Source of the DNA: Candidatus Desulforudis audaxviator MP104C
Lineage (GTDB): Bacteria; Bacillota; Desulfotomaculia; Desulfotomaculales; Desulforudaceae
Assembly (NCBI RefSeq): GCF_000018425.1
Contig: NC_010424.1
Location: 372,001 to 436,000 of the forward strand
Reading direction: 5' to 3'
DNA length: 64,000 bases
Positions 45,361-54,659 of the stretch are shown piece after piece. Each line of letters starts with the position of its first letter. Within the stretch, counting starts at the first letter, position 1. Under the pieces are notes generated by a model. The model did not search any database, was not told the DNA's origin, and was given only the letters and a program-made list of their open reading frames with translations. The translations under genes were made by a program, and so were the position numbers.

Positions 45361-46299
45361 ATGAAGAGTTATCTCTTTAGGCGCATTTTGTACCTGCTTC
45401 CCGTAATGCTTGGAGTGTCCATCATTACTTTCGCGTTGATCAATCTTGCGCCGGGGGACCCGGCCGAGATAATCCTGAGGGCCGACGGGATGGAGCCTAC
45501 CGCGGAGGCGGTGGCGGTTCTGCGGGAGGAGCTGGGCTTGAACGATCCGCTTTACATCCAGTATGGGCGCTGGCTGTGGGGTGTGCTCCACCTGGACCTG
45601 GGCGAGTCGTTTCGCACGGGGCGTCCCGTGGCCGAAGAGTTGTTCTCACGTCTTCCGGCCACTCTGGAACTGACATGCGCGGCTCTGGTATTCATGGTGA
45701 TCCTTGCGGTACCGGCCGGCATCCTGTCCGCCCTCTACCGGCACACCCTGGTCGATCACCTGGGCCGTCTGGGTGCCCTTGCGGGGGCCTCGCTCCCCGG
45801 TTTTTGGCTGGGGCTCGTGCTCATCTACCTTTTTTCGGTGAAGCTCGGAATCTTGCCGGTGATGGGGCGGGGAGGACTTGAACACCTGGTGCTGCCCGCT
45901 GTTACCCTGGGCTTCGGGATGGCTGCCGTTTACGCCCGGGTCCTGCGGACCGGAATGCTGGATGTGCTGGGTCAGGACTACATCAAGGTCGCCCGGGCCA
46001 AGGGGTTGAAGGAAAAGTGGGTGATCGGGCGCCACGCCTTGAAGAACGCCCTTTTGCCCGCGGTGACGTTACTGGGCATGAGCTTCGGGCACCTTTTGGG
46101 GGGAGCGGTAATTGTGGAAACCATCTTTGCCTGGCCGGGCGTGGGAAAGTTTGCCGTGGAGTCCATCTTCAACCGGGACTACCCGGTGATCCAGGGATAC
46201 GCCCTTTTCATGGCCGTGGTCTTTGTGCTGGCCAACCTTCTGGTGGACATATCCTACGTTTTCCTTGACCCGCGCATCCGCCTGGAAAGGGGGGAGTAG
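45361..46299 (+). CDS. nikB: Nickel/peptide ABC transporter permease (NikB/DppB type)
   Basis: 312 residues, six membrane segments. The N-terminus is typical of DppB/NikB (RRILYLLPVMLGVSIITFAL, then LAPGDPAEI), and the EAA loop is DYIKVARAKGLKEKWVIGRH followed by ALKNALLP. First gene of a six-gene transporter operon. The substrate could be nickel (free or chelated) or oligopeptide; sequence alone does not decide. The terminator-bearing leader directly upstream suggests ligand control. Confidence 0.88.
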   Translation: MKSYLFRRILYLLPVMLGVSIITFALINLAPGDPAEIILRADGMEPTAEAVAVLREELGLNDPLYIQYGRWLWGVLHLDLGESFRTGRPVAEELFSRLPATLELTCAALVFMVILAVPAGILSALYRHTLVDHLGRLGALAGASLPGFWLGLVLIYLFSVKLGILPVMGRGGLEHLVLPAVTLGFGMAAVYARVLRTGMLDVLGQDYIKVARAKGLKEKWVIGRHALKNALLPAVTLLGMSFGHLLGGAVIVETIFAWPGVGKFAVESIFNRDYPVIQGYALFMAVVFVLANLLVDISYVFLDPRIRLERGE

Positions 46300-46302
46300 C
46301 CG

Positions 46303-47232
46303 GTGAGCATCTCGAAAAACTTCGGCGCTGGGGTTGCCGGTTACTCTGCCGCCGGGAAACCGGCGGGCCGGGCAAGGGCCGGACCGCGCGGGCTGCCGGG
46401 TGAGGCGCTGGCAAGACTCTGGCAGGATAAACTGGCTCTTTTGGGGCTGGTGATCATCCTGGCCGTGGTGGCCGTGGCGGTCTTTGCGCCCTATATTGCG
46501 CCCAACGACCCCGTAAAGGTGGATCTGGCGCAGCGTCTTGCACCGCCCGGCGCGCAGTACCCCCTGGGCACCGACCACCTGGGGCGCTGCCTTTTGTCGC
46601 GGTTGATCTATGGCACGAGGGTGTCCCTGGCCACGGCGGCTTTGGCCCTGACGGCAATCATGCTCATCAGCATTCCCCTGGGCACCCTGGCGGGCTACTG
46701 CGGGGGGCGGGTGGACAACGCCGTCATGCGGGTAGTTGACGTGTTGCTGGCCTTCCCGGGCCTGGTGCTGGCTCTGGTCATTGCCGGGATGCTGGGGCCG
46801 GGGCTTTTAAACGTGATGCTGGCCCTGGCCGCCGTCTGGTGGGTGGGGTACGCCCGGGTCATCCGGGGGATGGTTCTTTCGGTGAAAGAGAAGGAATTCG
46901 TCTTGGCGGCCCGGGCCTGCGGCACTCGTGAGTTGGGCATCATCACCCGGCACATCCTGCCCAACGTACTCTCCCCGGTGATCGTCCTGGCCACGCTGGA
47001 TATGGGCAAGCTGATCCTGGCCATCTCCGGGCTTTCCTTCCTGGGCCTCGGCGCCCAGCCGCCCACGCCGGAGTGGGGGGCCATGCTGAACGACGGCCGC
47101 CCTTACATGCAGGTGGCGCCGCAGCTCATGGTCTACCCGGGTCTTTGCATCATGACGGTGGTGCTGGCCTTCAACCTGCTGGGCGACGGCTTAAGGGACG
47201 CCCTGGACCCGCGGGGGATTACCAGGTTTTAA
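46303..47232 (+). CDS. nikC: Nickel/peptide ABC transporter permease (NikC/DppC type)
   Basis: 309 residues from a GTG three bases after the nikB stop. PLGTDHLGRCLLSRLIYGTR and GYCGGRVDNAVMRVVDVLLA are family hallmarks, with the EAA loop EFVLAARACGTRELGIITRH and LPNVLSPVIV. It pairs with the preceding permease to form the membrane pore. Confidence 0.9.
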   Translation: MSISKNFGAGVAGYSAAGKPAGRARAGPRGLPGEALARLWQDKLALLGLVIILAVVAVAVFAPYIAPNDPVKVDLAQRLAPPGAQYPLGTDHLGRCLLSRLIYGTRVSLATAALALTAIMLISIPLGTLAGYCGGRVDNAVMRVVDVLLAFPGLVLALVIAGMLGPGLLNVMLALAAVWWVGYARVIRGMVLSVKEKEFVLAARACGTRELGIITRHILPNVLSPVIVLATLDMGKLILAISGLSFLGLGAQPPTPEWGAMLNDGRPYMQVAPQLMVYPGLCIMTVVLAFNLLGDGLRDALDPRGITRF

Positions 47233-47251
47233 AAAATAGGGGGAGAACCGG

Positions 47252-48226
47252 ATGTCCCTTGTTCCTGTTTTAAAGGTGAATAATTTATCCACTCACTTTC
47301 ATACCCGGCACGGTGTCATCAAGGCCGCAGACAGAGTTAGCTTCACGGTGGCGGCCGGGAAAACCCTGGGCCTGGTGGGGGAGAGCGGCTGCGGCAAGAG
47401 CGTTACGGCCCTGTCCATCCTGCGCCTGATTGAGCCGCCGGGAAGAATTCTCTCCGGGGAAGTCTGGTTAAACGGCTGCAACCTGCTCAAGCTTCCCCCA
47501 GGGCAGTTGCGGCAGGTGCGGGGCAGGGAAATAGCGCTGGTTTTCCAGGACCCGCTGACCTCCCTGAACCCGGTTTTAACCATCGGCACGCAGCTTGCGG
47601 AAACCATTGTCTCCCATGAAGAGGTATCCCGGGCGGAAGCGCGGCGGCGGGTGGCGGAGCTTCTTTTGCGCGTGGGCCTGCCCGACCCGGAAAGGCTCAT
47701 GCGCCTGTATCCTTTTCAGCTTTCCGGGGGCATGCGCCAGCGGGTGATGATGGCCATGGCGCTCTCGCTGCGCCCGAAAGTTTTGATTGCCGATGAGCCC
47801 ACCACCGCCCTGGACGTTACCGTCCAGGCCCAGATCCTGGCGGAGCTGAAGCGGCTGCAGGAAGAGCTGGGGATGGCGATCATCCTCATCACCCACGACC
47901 TGGGGGTGGTCGCGGCCATGGCCGACGAAGTGGCGGTGATGTACGCCGGATCGATTGTGGAGCGCGGCCCGGTGGCGCAAGTATTTGACCGTCCCGCCCA
48001 CCCCTACACCCGGGCTTTGCTCCGTTCCGTGCCGCGCCTGGGCAGGGAAGAACTGGTGCCGGTGGTGGGACAGCCGCCGTTGCTTCTAAATCTCCCGGCC
48101 CATTGCGCCTTCCTCCCCCGCTGCCCGCAGGCGGGCGCGGCGTGCTGGGGGGAGAAGCCAGAATTGCGGGAGATCGGGCCGGGCCACGCGGCAGCCTGCC
48201 ACCGTTTATTCCCCCGGGCCAGCTGA
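47252..48226 (+). CDS. nikD: ABC transporter ATP-binding protein (NikD/DppD type)
   Basis: 324 residues: Walker [11 protein letters not shown]-loop [14 protein letters not shown], signature [12 protein letters not shown], Walker [16 protein letters not shown] and H-loop THDLG. The C-terminal oligopeptide/dipeptide extension carries a Cys-rich [15 protein letters not shown] motif, which in relatives binds an iron-sulfur cluster. GGGGGAG precedes the ATG. Confidence 0.92.
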   Translation: MSLVPVLKVNNLSTHFHTRHGVIKAADRVSFTVAAGKTLGLVGESGCGKSVTALSILRLIEPPGRILSGEVWLNGCNLLKLPPGQLRQVRGREIALVFQDPLTSLNPVLTIGTQLAETIVSHEEVSRAEARRRVAELLLRVGLPDPERLMRLYPFQLSGGMRQRVMMAMALSLRPKVLIADEPTTALDVTVQAQILAELKRLQEELGMAIILITHDLGVVAAMADEVAVMYAGSIVERGPVAQVFDRPAHPYTRALLRSVPRLGREELVPVVGQPPLLLNLPAHCAFLPRCPQAGAACWGEKPELREIGPGHAAACHRLFPRAS

Positions 48227-48242
48227 GAGAGGAGGGATGCGG

Positions 48243-49202
48243 GTGAGCCTCCTGGAGGTAAGGGATCTGGTTAAGCACTACCCGGGGAAAGGAGGGATTC
48301 TGGCTGGCCGCCGGGAAAAGGTGCGGGCGGTGGACGGCGTATCTTTCTCCTTGGCCCGGGGAGAGACCCTTGGCCTGGTGGGGGAGAGCGGCTGCGGCAA
48401 GAGCACCCTGGGGCGGCTGGTGGTACGGCTCGAAGAACCAACGGCCGGAAAAATCCTTTTTGCCGGCGAGGAGACCACCGGCCGGACGGAGGGAAAGCTG
48501 CGGGAACTGCGCCGCCACTTCCAGATCATCTTCCAGGACTCTTCTTCCTCTCTCAATCCGCGCCGCACGGTGGGAGCGACCATAGAGGAACCCCTGGCCA
48601 ATTTCGGCGTGGCGAAAGAAGAGCGCCGGGAGCGGGTGGCTGAACTATTAACGCTTGTCGGCCTGGAATCGGAGCACGCCTCGCATTACCCGCACGAATT
48701 CAGCGGGGGGCAGCGCCAGCGCATAAACATCGCCCGGGCCCTGGCCCTGCAGCCGGAACTGGTGGTCTGCGACGAGCCGGTTTCCAGCCTGGACGTCTCC
48801 ATCCGGGCGCAAGTTCTAAACCTTTTGCGGGAACTGAAAAGGCGGCTCAATCTTTCGTACCTCTTTATCTCGCATGACCTGGCCGCGGTGAATTATCTTG
48901 CCGACCGGGTGGCGGTGATGTACCTGGGCAAAATCGTGGAGATTCTGCCGGCAGAAGGCCTCGTATCACAGGCCCGCCACCCCTACACCCGGGCGCTCCT
49001 GCGGGCGGTGCCGGAGCCCGACCCGCGGCAAAAAACCGGCCAAAAACCGGTGGTGCGGGGCGAGCCGCCCGACCCGGGAAGGCCTCCTGCAGGCTGCCGC
49101 TTTCACCCCCGCTGCCCCGAGGCCCGCGACCTTTGCCGGCAGGAGGAGCCTGCTTTAAAGGAGGTGAGAGAGGCGCATTTGGTGGCGTGTCATTTAATTT
49201 GA
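48243..49202 (+). CDS. nikE: ABC transporter ATP-binding protein (NikE/DppF type)
   Basis: 319 residues: Walker [10 protein letters not shown], signature [12 protein letters not shown], Walker [16 protein letters not shown], and a C-terminal [14 protein letters not shown] motif as in NikD. GTG 48243 is seven bases after AGGAGG and is preferred; ATG 48237 is only one base from it. The spacing to nikD is 16 bases. It forms the second nucleotide-binding subunit. Confidence 0.92.
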   Translation: MSLLEVRDLVKHYPGKGGILAGRREKVRAVDGVSFSLARGETLGLVGESGCGKSTLGRLVVRLEEPTAGKILFAGEETTGRTEGKLRELRRHFQIIFQDSSSSLNPRRTVGATIEEPLANFGVAKEERRERVAELLTLVGLESEHASHYPHEFSGGQRQRINIARALALQPELVVCDEPVSSLDVSIRAQVLNLLRELKRRLNLSYLFISHDLAAVNYLADRVAVMYLGKIVEILPAEGLVSQARHPYTRALLRAVPEPDPRQKTGQKPVVRGEPPDPGRPPAGCRFHPRCPEARDLCRQEEPALKEVREAHLVACHLI

Positions 49203-49236
49203 CGGAAAGATTAGGGGAAAGTGAGGGGGGTCAATA

Positions 49237-49986
49237 ATGCATGGGAAAAAAGATATATTGCTCCTTGCTACTTACGGAATGGAAATAGTGGAGTGCGGCG
49301 GAACCCTGGCCAAACAAGTGAAAGCTGGTGGAAGCGTTCAGGCAGCAGTTTCCCTGGTAAGACCCGAGAACAGGGAGCAGGTCGAGAAGGCGGCCGGGGT
49401 ACTGGGTGTTAAGGTAAGCTTTCTGGATTTCAAGAGCGGGGAAGTGCAGGCTGATGTAGCCTCAAAAAGTAAAATCGTGCGCCTGATCAGGGAAATTCGC
49501 CCGGAGATTATTATTACCCAGGATCCAGAGCATTCCTTTCTCGATCTTGACCCTGATCGCCGGGAAGCAATGGTGCTTTACCTCGAGGCTATTAGCCTGG
49601 CCGCAAGAGATTGGAAAGTTGAGGAATGCGGTAACTTGAAGCCACACCTGGTAAAAAGTATCTATTTCATGACCCCGGAACGGCCGAACTGCGTTATTGA
49701 TATTGCTGAAGTTTTTCGCCTCAAGGAGCAAGCTATGGCTGAACTAACCGGTCAGCTGGCCTTTACCGCGGAGATGCTGGGTAAAATGGTATCGGCGGCC
49801 GCCATGCGCTGTCTGCTGACAGATTACGAACAGATTAAGGACGTACCAGTAGAGCTTGGCCGGGCCCTACACCGGGAGATGAATAGAGCTTTTCATCTTT
49901 ACCACGGTCTTTTGAGCCATTCCAGCTTTGTACTTGCCGAGCCTTTCCGTCGCCTGGGTCGGTTCGAGTTGGAATACCTATTATAA
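49237..49986 (+). CDS. PIG-L/LmbE-like protein with altered metal motif
   Basis: 249 residues. The fold is suggested by the start KKDILLLATYGMEIVECGGT and LAKQVKAGGSVQAAVSLV, which aligns with the LmbE block 'PHPDDE-x-GCGGTLA'. Here HPDDE is replaced by TYGME, so the usual zinc His and Asp are missing. IRPEIIITQDPEH and DPDRREAMVLYLEAI correspond to the next motifs. The gene is inside the transporter operon between the ATPases and the binding protein, with GAGGGGGG before the ATG. It may be a non-hydrolytic or altered-specificity relative that handles the transported ligand. Confidence 0.7.
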   Translation: MHGKKDILLLATYGMEIVECGGTLAKQVKAGGSVQAAVSLVRPENREQVEKAAGVLGVKVSFLDFKSGEVQADVASKSKIVRLIREIRPEIIITQDPEHSFLDLDPDRREAMVLYLEAISLAARDWKVEECGNLKPHLVKSIYFMTPERPNCVIDIAEVFRLKEQAMAELTGQLAFTAEMLGKMVSAAAMRCLLTDYEQIKDVPVELGRALHREMNRAFHLYHGLLSHSSFVLAEPFRRLGRFELEYLL

Positions 49987-50028
49987 AATGTAAAACAGTG
50001 CTAAAAACATGTTGGGGGTGTAAATAAA

Positions 50029-51597
50029 GTGAGGCATATAAAGCAAAGTATATCTATCCTGTTGATTATTATGTTGATTGCCGGGTTAGCCGGGTGTGGT
50101 GAGCAACAAAAAGAAGTACAGGAAGCCAGGCAAGAGCTTGTGGTCGGGTTGGCGGCCGACGCCAATGAACTCAAGTTCAAAGAAGTGGGTATCGGGTCGC
50201 CGAATGCCAATATCTACGAAAGTCTCGTCAAGCTGGACGCCGACTACCAGGTTCAACCGCTCTTAGCCACCAGGTGGGAGTACAGAGGCGACAACACCTG
50301 GAGGTTTTACCTAAGGGAAGGCGTCAAGTTTCATAACGGAGAAGAGTTGACGGCGGAGGCGGTCAAGCGGTCCCTGGAAGAGGAAATACGTCCCAGCGGT
50401 AGGGCCGTCCTGAAAATCGAGAAGGGCTCCGTCAAGGTTGTCGATAAATATACGGTCGATATCGTCACCACAGAGCCCAACATGCGCGTCCCGGAGATCC
50501 TGGCGCATCCCCTCAACGGAATCCGAGCGCCGGGTGTCGATCCTGTTGCCAATCCGACCGGCACAGGCCCGTTCCGTTTCGTCCGCTACGAAAAAGATAA
50601 AGAACTCGTCGTGGAGCGCAATCCCGACTACTGGGGTACACCGCCCAAGCTGGATAAGGTGACTTTTAAATACATTCCCGATCACAACACGCGCCTGATG
50701 GCCCTTCAAGCCGGAGAAATAGACGTGGCGAGGGAGATCCCCCGCGAAATGCTCGGGCAGGTCAAGGCGATGGACGGTGTCAGATTGGCAACCGCGCCGC
50801 AGGGCCCGTATGTGGCACTGTCCCTCATGGTCAACGGGAAACCGCCGCACGACATTTTGCGGGATAAGACAGTACGGCAGGCCATCGGGTGGGCTATCGA
50901 CCGCGAAGCCATTATTCAAAAGGTGTGGGAAGGCAACGCGGACGAGAGTCAAACGGTTATTCCCGCGGGGATTCTGGGAGAGCACAAAAACCTGGTACAA
51001 GGATTTGGCTATGACCCGGCAAAAGCCGGACAGCTGCTTGATGACGCCGGCTGGAAGCCCGGGCCCGACGGTATCAGGACCAAAAACGGCAGGCGGCTTG
51101 AGCTTACGCTGGTTTCCGGTTTTCCTTCGGCCAGCGTGTTGAAACCTTTGCCCGAAGTCCTGCAGCAGCAGCTTCGTGACGTCGGCATTGATGTCCGTAT
51201 TGTGGAGGTGGCTGATGACGGCCTGTACTACGGCAGGCTGGAAAAGGGTGAAGGCGACCTCTGGTTGGAGCGGGGGAATCAGAATAACGGCGACCCGACC
51301 TTCCTTCCGGAACTCCTATACCACAGCCGGGGATACCAGGGGTCTACTTACAACAAGCCGTTCTGGCCGGGGGAAGAGTTCGACCGCCTTATTGACGAGG
51401 CCAGGAACACCCCGGATATCCGCGAGGCCACCCGGCTTGTGGCGGAGGCTATGCACATTCTGATTGATAAGGAAAGCACCGTCGTGCCTATTGCCGCCCT
51501 TTACAATGTCTATGCCGTAAAAGAAAAGGTCCAGGGACTCAGCCCTCATCCCGCGCCTATCCACACCAGATGGGATACCGCTTACATCAAAGGATAG
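50029..51597 (+). CDS. nikA: Nickel/peptide ABC transporter substrate-binding lipoprotein
   Basis: 522 residues. The lipoprotein signal (ILLIIMLIAGLAGCGEQQ) has its lipobox Cys near residue 24. SBP_bac_5 family blocks YRGDNTWRFYLREGVKFHNG, NPTGTGPFRFVRYEKDKEL and YIPDHNTRLMALQAGEIDV are clear. GGGGGTG precedes the GTG start. It completes the transporter. Whether it binds nickel, a metal chelate or a peptide is undecided. Confidence 0.9.
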   Translation: MRHIKQSISILLIIMLIAGLAGCGEQQKEVQEARQELVVGLAADANELKFKEVGIGSPNANIYESLVKLDADYQVQPLLATRWEYRGDNTWRFYLREGVKFHNGEELTAEAVKRSLEEEIRPSGRAVLKIEKGSVKVVDKYTVDIVTTEPNMRVPEILAHPLNGIRAPGVDPVANPTGTGPFRFVRYEKDKELVVERNPDYWGTPPKLDKVTFKYIPDHNTRLMALQAGEIDVAREIPREMLGQVKAMDGVRLATAPQGPYVALSLMVNGKPPHDILRDKTVRQAIGWAIDREAIIQKVWEGNADESQTVIPAGILGEHKNLVQGFGYDPAKAGQLLDDAGWKPGPDGIRTKNGRRLELTLVSGFPSASVLKPLPEVLQQQLRDVGIDVRIVEVADDGLYYGRLEKGEGDLWLERGNQNNGDPTFLPELLYHSRGYQGSTYNKPFWPGEEFDRLIDEARNTPDIREATRLVAEAMHILIDKESTVVPIAALYNVYAVKEKVQGLSPHPAPIHTRWDTAYIKG

Positions 51598-51607
51598 CGG
51601 AAACAGT

Positions 51608-52133
51608 ATGCGTGTGCCGAAGAGTGCAGAGGTGAGAATTCCTTCCGAGGGCACCGTCCTTACGGGCACGCTTCTTATGCCCGCCGGTGAGGGGCCGTTT
51701 CCGTGCGTTGTGATCGCCGGGGGAACAATGTCGCACACCCGTGACGGCCGGCTCATTGATCCCGACAGGGTTGTCCCAGAACGGGACGCCCTCAAACGGC
51801 TGGCAACGAGGCTGGCGGCGGCGGGGTACGCTTCCTCATACGCTGGGATAAGCGCGGCTTCGGCGGTACTCCGCCGGGGCCGCGGCCTGCTACGTACAGG
51901 GATGAGACCGCTGATCTGATTGCCGTTATGCACTTCGCCCGCCGCCACCCCGCTGTCTCGCGGGTGGCGAGCCGCCGCACGAACAGTTCCGGTATATCGC
52001 CGGGCCGGTACTGATCCTGCACGGCGAGCGGGACATGAACGTCCCTGTGGAGTACGCGGCTAGAATTGTGCCAGGTGTTTGTTTCTGCCGAAAGTCGAAA
52101 TGTGTCGAATTGTGCCAAAAGAAGGAAATTTAA
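51608..52133 (+). pseudogene. Alpha/beta hydrolase, frameshifted with internal deletion
   Basis: Starts well: EVRIPSEGTVLTGTLLMPAG, FPCVVIAGGTMSHTRDG, then LATRLAAAGYAS. A -1 shift near 51836 moves to LIRWDKRGFGGTPPGP and ADLIAVMHFARRHPAVSRV. A second shift near 51966 leads to GPVLILHGERDMNVPVEYAA, which holds the catalytic Asp region. The nucleophile-elbow segment (about 100 residues) is deleted. It lies 11 bases after the transporter operon and may once have belonged to it. Confidence 0.75.
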
Positions 52134-52318
52134 AAGTGATGGCGAAGGGCATTATCAAGGCCAAATTTTTGCAGCAATTATTTGGCAGCAGATGTCAGTT
52201 CCATTGATGTTGCACACCTTGATCTGTTTGCGCCCCGTCTGCACACAACGCCCGTCTGCGCGCCTCGCGCAAGCAGGTGCGGGATCGCACAGGCAGGAGG
52301 ACCCCTGGAGGTGATCTC

Positions 52319-52876
52319 TTGGCGTCCGACGGTTTGCGTCCCGGTCTAATTGTCACGGGGCCGCTGTTGCCGGAGCCCGTGGAGATCATTGCCGTCGTTC
52401 CTCTGGGTGATGCGCTGAAGCTTGTCGGCAAGGGGCTTAAGACCAATCAGGTGCATGATCCGATTCTCACCGCCGCTCAACTCGCCCAGCTCGATGTTTC
52501 TCCCGCAAGTCGGCCTTTCGACGGCGATGCGGTCTTGTTCCGCTTGGGAATAGAGGCCGAACGCCTTGGCCTCGCTTACGAATATGATCCTTACTTTTCG
52601 CTTTCCATCGCCCGGGTTGATCCACTGCCGCACCAACTGGAGGCGGTCTATGACTATTTTCTCAAGCTGCCGCGTATCCGCTTTCTGCTGGCCGACGACC
52701 CAGGGGCCGGGAAAACGATCATGGCCGGCCTCCTGCTCAAGGAACTCAAGGCCCGCGGGCTGGTTGCCGTTCTGCGCCCTGTAGATCAGCGCGAAGTATG
52801 TTATCCATACCCTGGGTGGACGTGTGTGCCTCATTCCAGCATCGAAGAACTGTCCGGTTGGAGCCTGGAGATCTAA
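52319..52876 (+). pseudogene. Large SNF2-type helicase, N-terminal remnant
   Basis: A TTG start follows a perfect GGAGGTGATCT. LIVTGPLLPEPVEIIAVVPL, SIARVDPLPHQLEAVYDYF and IRFLLADDPGAGKTIMAGLL (Walker A GAGKT) are those of a large helicase found in other genomes beside DUF1156 methylases and DUF499 proteins (family memory). After about 150 residues the sequence becomes unrelated (VDQREVCYPYPGW) and stops. It lies about 200 bases before the drmD-like gene and is not part of it. Confidence 0.65.
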
Positions 52877-53072
52877 CCAAGAGAATGTGCAGCAAGTCTA
52901 AAAGGACAATGACCATTCTTGTTGAAATTTGCTAAACAATAACTTGTAGGTTTATCCAGAAGCAGGGATAAGGTGTTTTTGCGTTAGTTTGCCTTTTTGC
53001 GGCGGTACGGAATTATTCCGTTTGAGCATAGAAGCAATATGATCGATTGACTTGAAACTGGGGAGCATTAGC

Positions 53073-54659
53073 GTGGCCAATCATTTATCTGTTAATGTGG
53101 GGGATCGTATCAAACTGCGCCAAAGGGCGTGGCGTATACGAGGTCGGCGTTCTTTGCCTCCACATATAGTAATTTTTGAACTCGAATCCCTGGACACCGA
53201 AAAGCCACGTTCTATTTCTGTTGTGGTTCCCCCGGATGAGTTTTTTGTTCTTCCGACGGAGTCCTTGTATTTCGATGTGAAGGGGTTAAACGCTTTTGCT
53301 TCATGGGCGAATGACCACCGTCTCATCGCTGCGACTTTGATGCGTGAAACAGCCGTGTTGTCGGGAGCCCGATTCGGCCGTGTTTGCCTGGAAGCCTATC
53401 AACTTGCCCCGACACTGAGACTATTGAATAAGCCTCGTCCCAGCCTCCTGATTGCAGATGACGTTGGCTTGGGCAAGACCATTGAAGCAGGTTTGGCGCT
53501 CCTTGAATTGGCTGCTCGAGGACGAGCCCGTCGCGTTTTGGTGGTTACGCCCCCAGGTCTCCTCCTGCAATGGAAGGACGAACTTGAGGAGAAGTTCGGC
53601 ATGCAGTTCACGTTAATCGAGAATGCAGCAGGACTTGCCCGGGTCCAGACTCAGCTTCCGGCCGGCATCAGTCCATGGGAGGCGCTGCCCAGAGTCCTTA
53701 CATCCATTGATTTTCTGAAGAAGGAGACGGTTCGCGATCGAGCGCTTCGAAAGCAGTGGGATCTCATTATTGTAGACGAGGTGCATGGGCTTGCTGAAGC
53801 CGGGACACCTGCAAATCCATACCGTACGCAACGCACTCGCCTCGGTCTTGCCCTTCGGGATTCCGCCAAGGGCCTGATTCTGTTGAGCGCGACACCTCAT
53901 AACGGGTACCCTCACTCTTTTCGCTCACTTATAAATCTGGTTGAGCCCACGGCGGCAACGTTTCACGGCAAACCGGAGACTATCGCCCGCAGAGTCCAGA
54001 GAGCGATGATACGGCGTATGAAACCCCAAATTGTGCACAAACTTCCCAACGGCACAGAGGAACCGGTTTTCCCGCGCCGAGATGTCCAAGGCATTCCGGT
54101 AGAGGTCAAAGGCGCTGAACGGGAACTCCTTAAGAAGGTTGCGGCATACTGTTCTCGGACCGCTCGTTCGGCCAAGGAGGCGGAAAATGCTGAACAGGTC
54201 ACGTTTGCGATGCAAATTATTAAGAAGCGTTCCCTCTCCAGCAGGAATGCTTTGGGAAAGACGATAGAGAACCGGCTAAACGCGCTTCGAAAGAAGGACG
54301 AAGAAGAAGTTCCCCCCACAAATGCAGAAATCCGCGACCTGCAGGCAGACCTCCCGCTCGATGAGGCGACTGCGGAGCGAACCGCCATCCGCATTATTAA
54401 GTCAGCCCTTCCAAAGGAAGAGAAGCAGCGCAAAGCGGAGATTCGAGCCCTGAATGATATTCGGAAGACACTGCGCAGCCTTCCTGAACGCGATCCCACG
54501 ACGTTCTTCTGCGAGAAATACGCGCGGTGTTTGGGCGGAATCCGAATGATAAGATCATCGTGTTTACTGAATACCTGGATACGCTGGAGGCCATCCGGGA
54601 AGCTCTCGAAAAATCACAGGATCTCGCGGGGCGATTTGTTATCCTCCGTGGGGGTTTGA
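53073..54659 (+). CDS. drmD: DrmD-like SNF2 helicase, N-terminal half (frameshifted)
   Basis: The GTG start follows GGGGAG by seven bases. Helicase motifs of the first RecA domain are intact: LLIADDVGLGKTIEAGLALL (GKT about residues 134-136), DLIIVDEVHGLAEAG (DEVH about 235-238) and LILLSATPHNGY. After about residue 485 the correct sense leaves this frame at CGGTGTTTGG (near 54527), and the last 44 residues are out of frame. Restoring one G (CGGGTGTTT) gives ARVFGRNPNDKIIVFTEYL and a full protein of about 1,002 residues. DrmD is the SNF2 helicase of class 1 DISARM. Confidence 0.78.
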   Translation: MANHLSVNVGDRIKLRQRAWRIRGRRSLPPHIVIFELESLDTEKPRSISVVVPPDEFFVLPTESLYFDVKGLNAFASWANDHRLIAATLMRETAVLSGARFGRVCLEAYQLAPTLRLLNKPRPSLLIADDVGLGKTIEAGLALLELAARGRARRVLVVTPPGLLLQWKDELEEKFGMQFTLIENAAGLARVQTQLPAGISPWEALPRVLTSIDFLKKETVRDRALRKQWDLIIVDEVHGLAEAGTPANPYRTQRTRLGLALRDSAKGLILLSATPHNGYPHSFRSLINLVEPTAATFHGKPETIARRVQRAMIRRMKPQIVHKLPNGTEEPVFPRRDVQGIPVEVKGAERELLKKVAAYCSRTARSAKEAENAEQVTFAMQIIKKRSLSSRNALGKTIENRLNALRKKDEEEVPPTNAEIRDLQADLPLDEATAERTAIRIIKSALPKEEKQRKAEIRALNDIRKTLRSLPERDPTTFFCEKYARCLGGIRMIRSSCLLNTWIRWRPSGKLSKNHRISRGDLLSSVGV

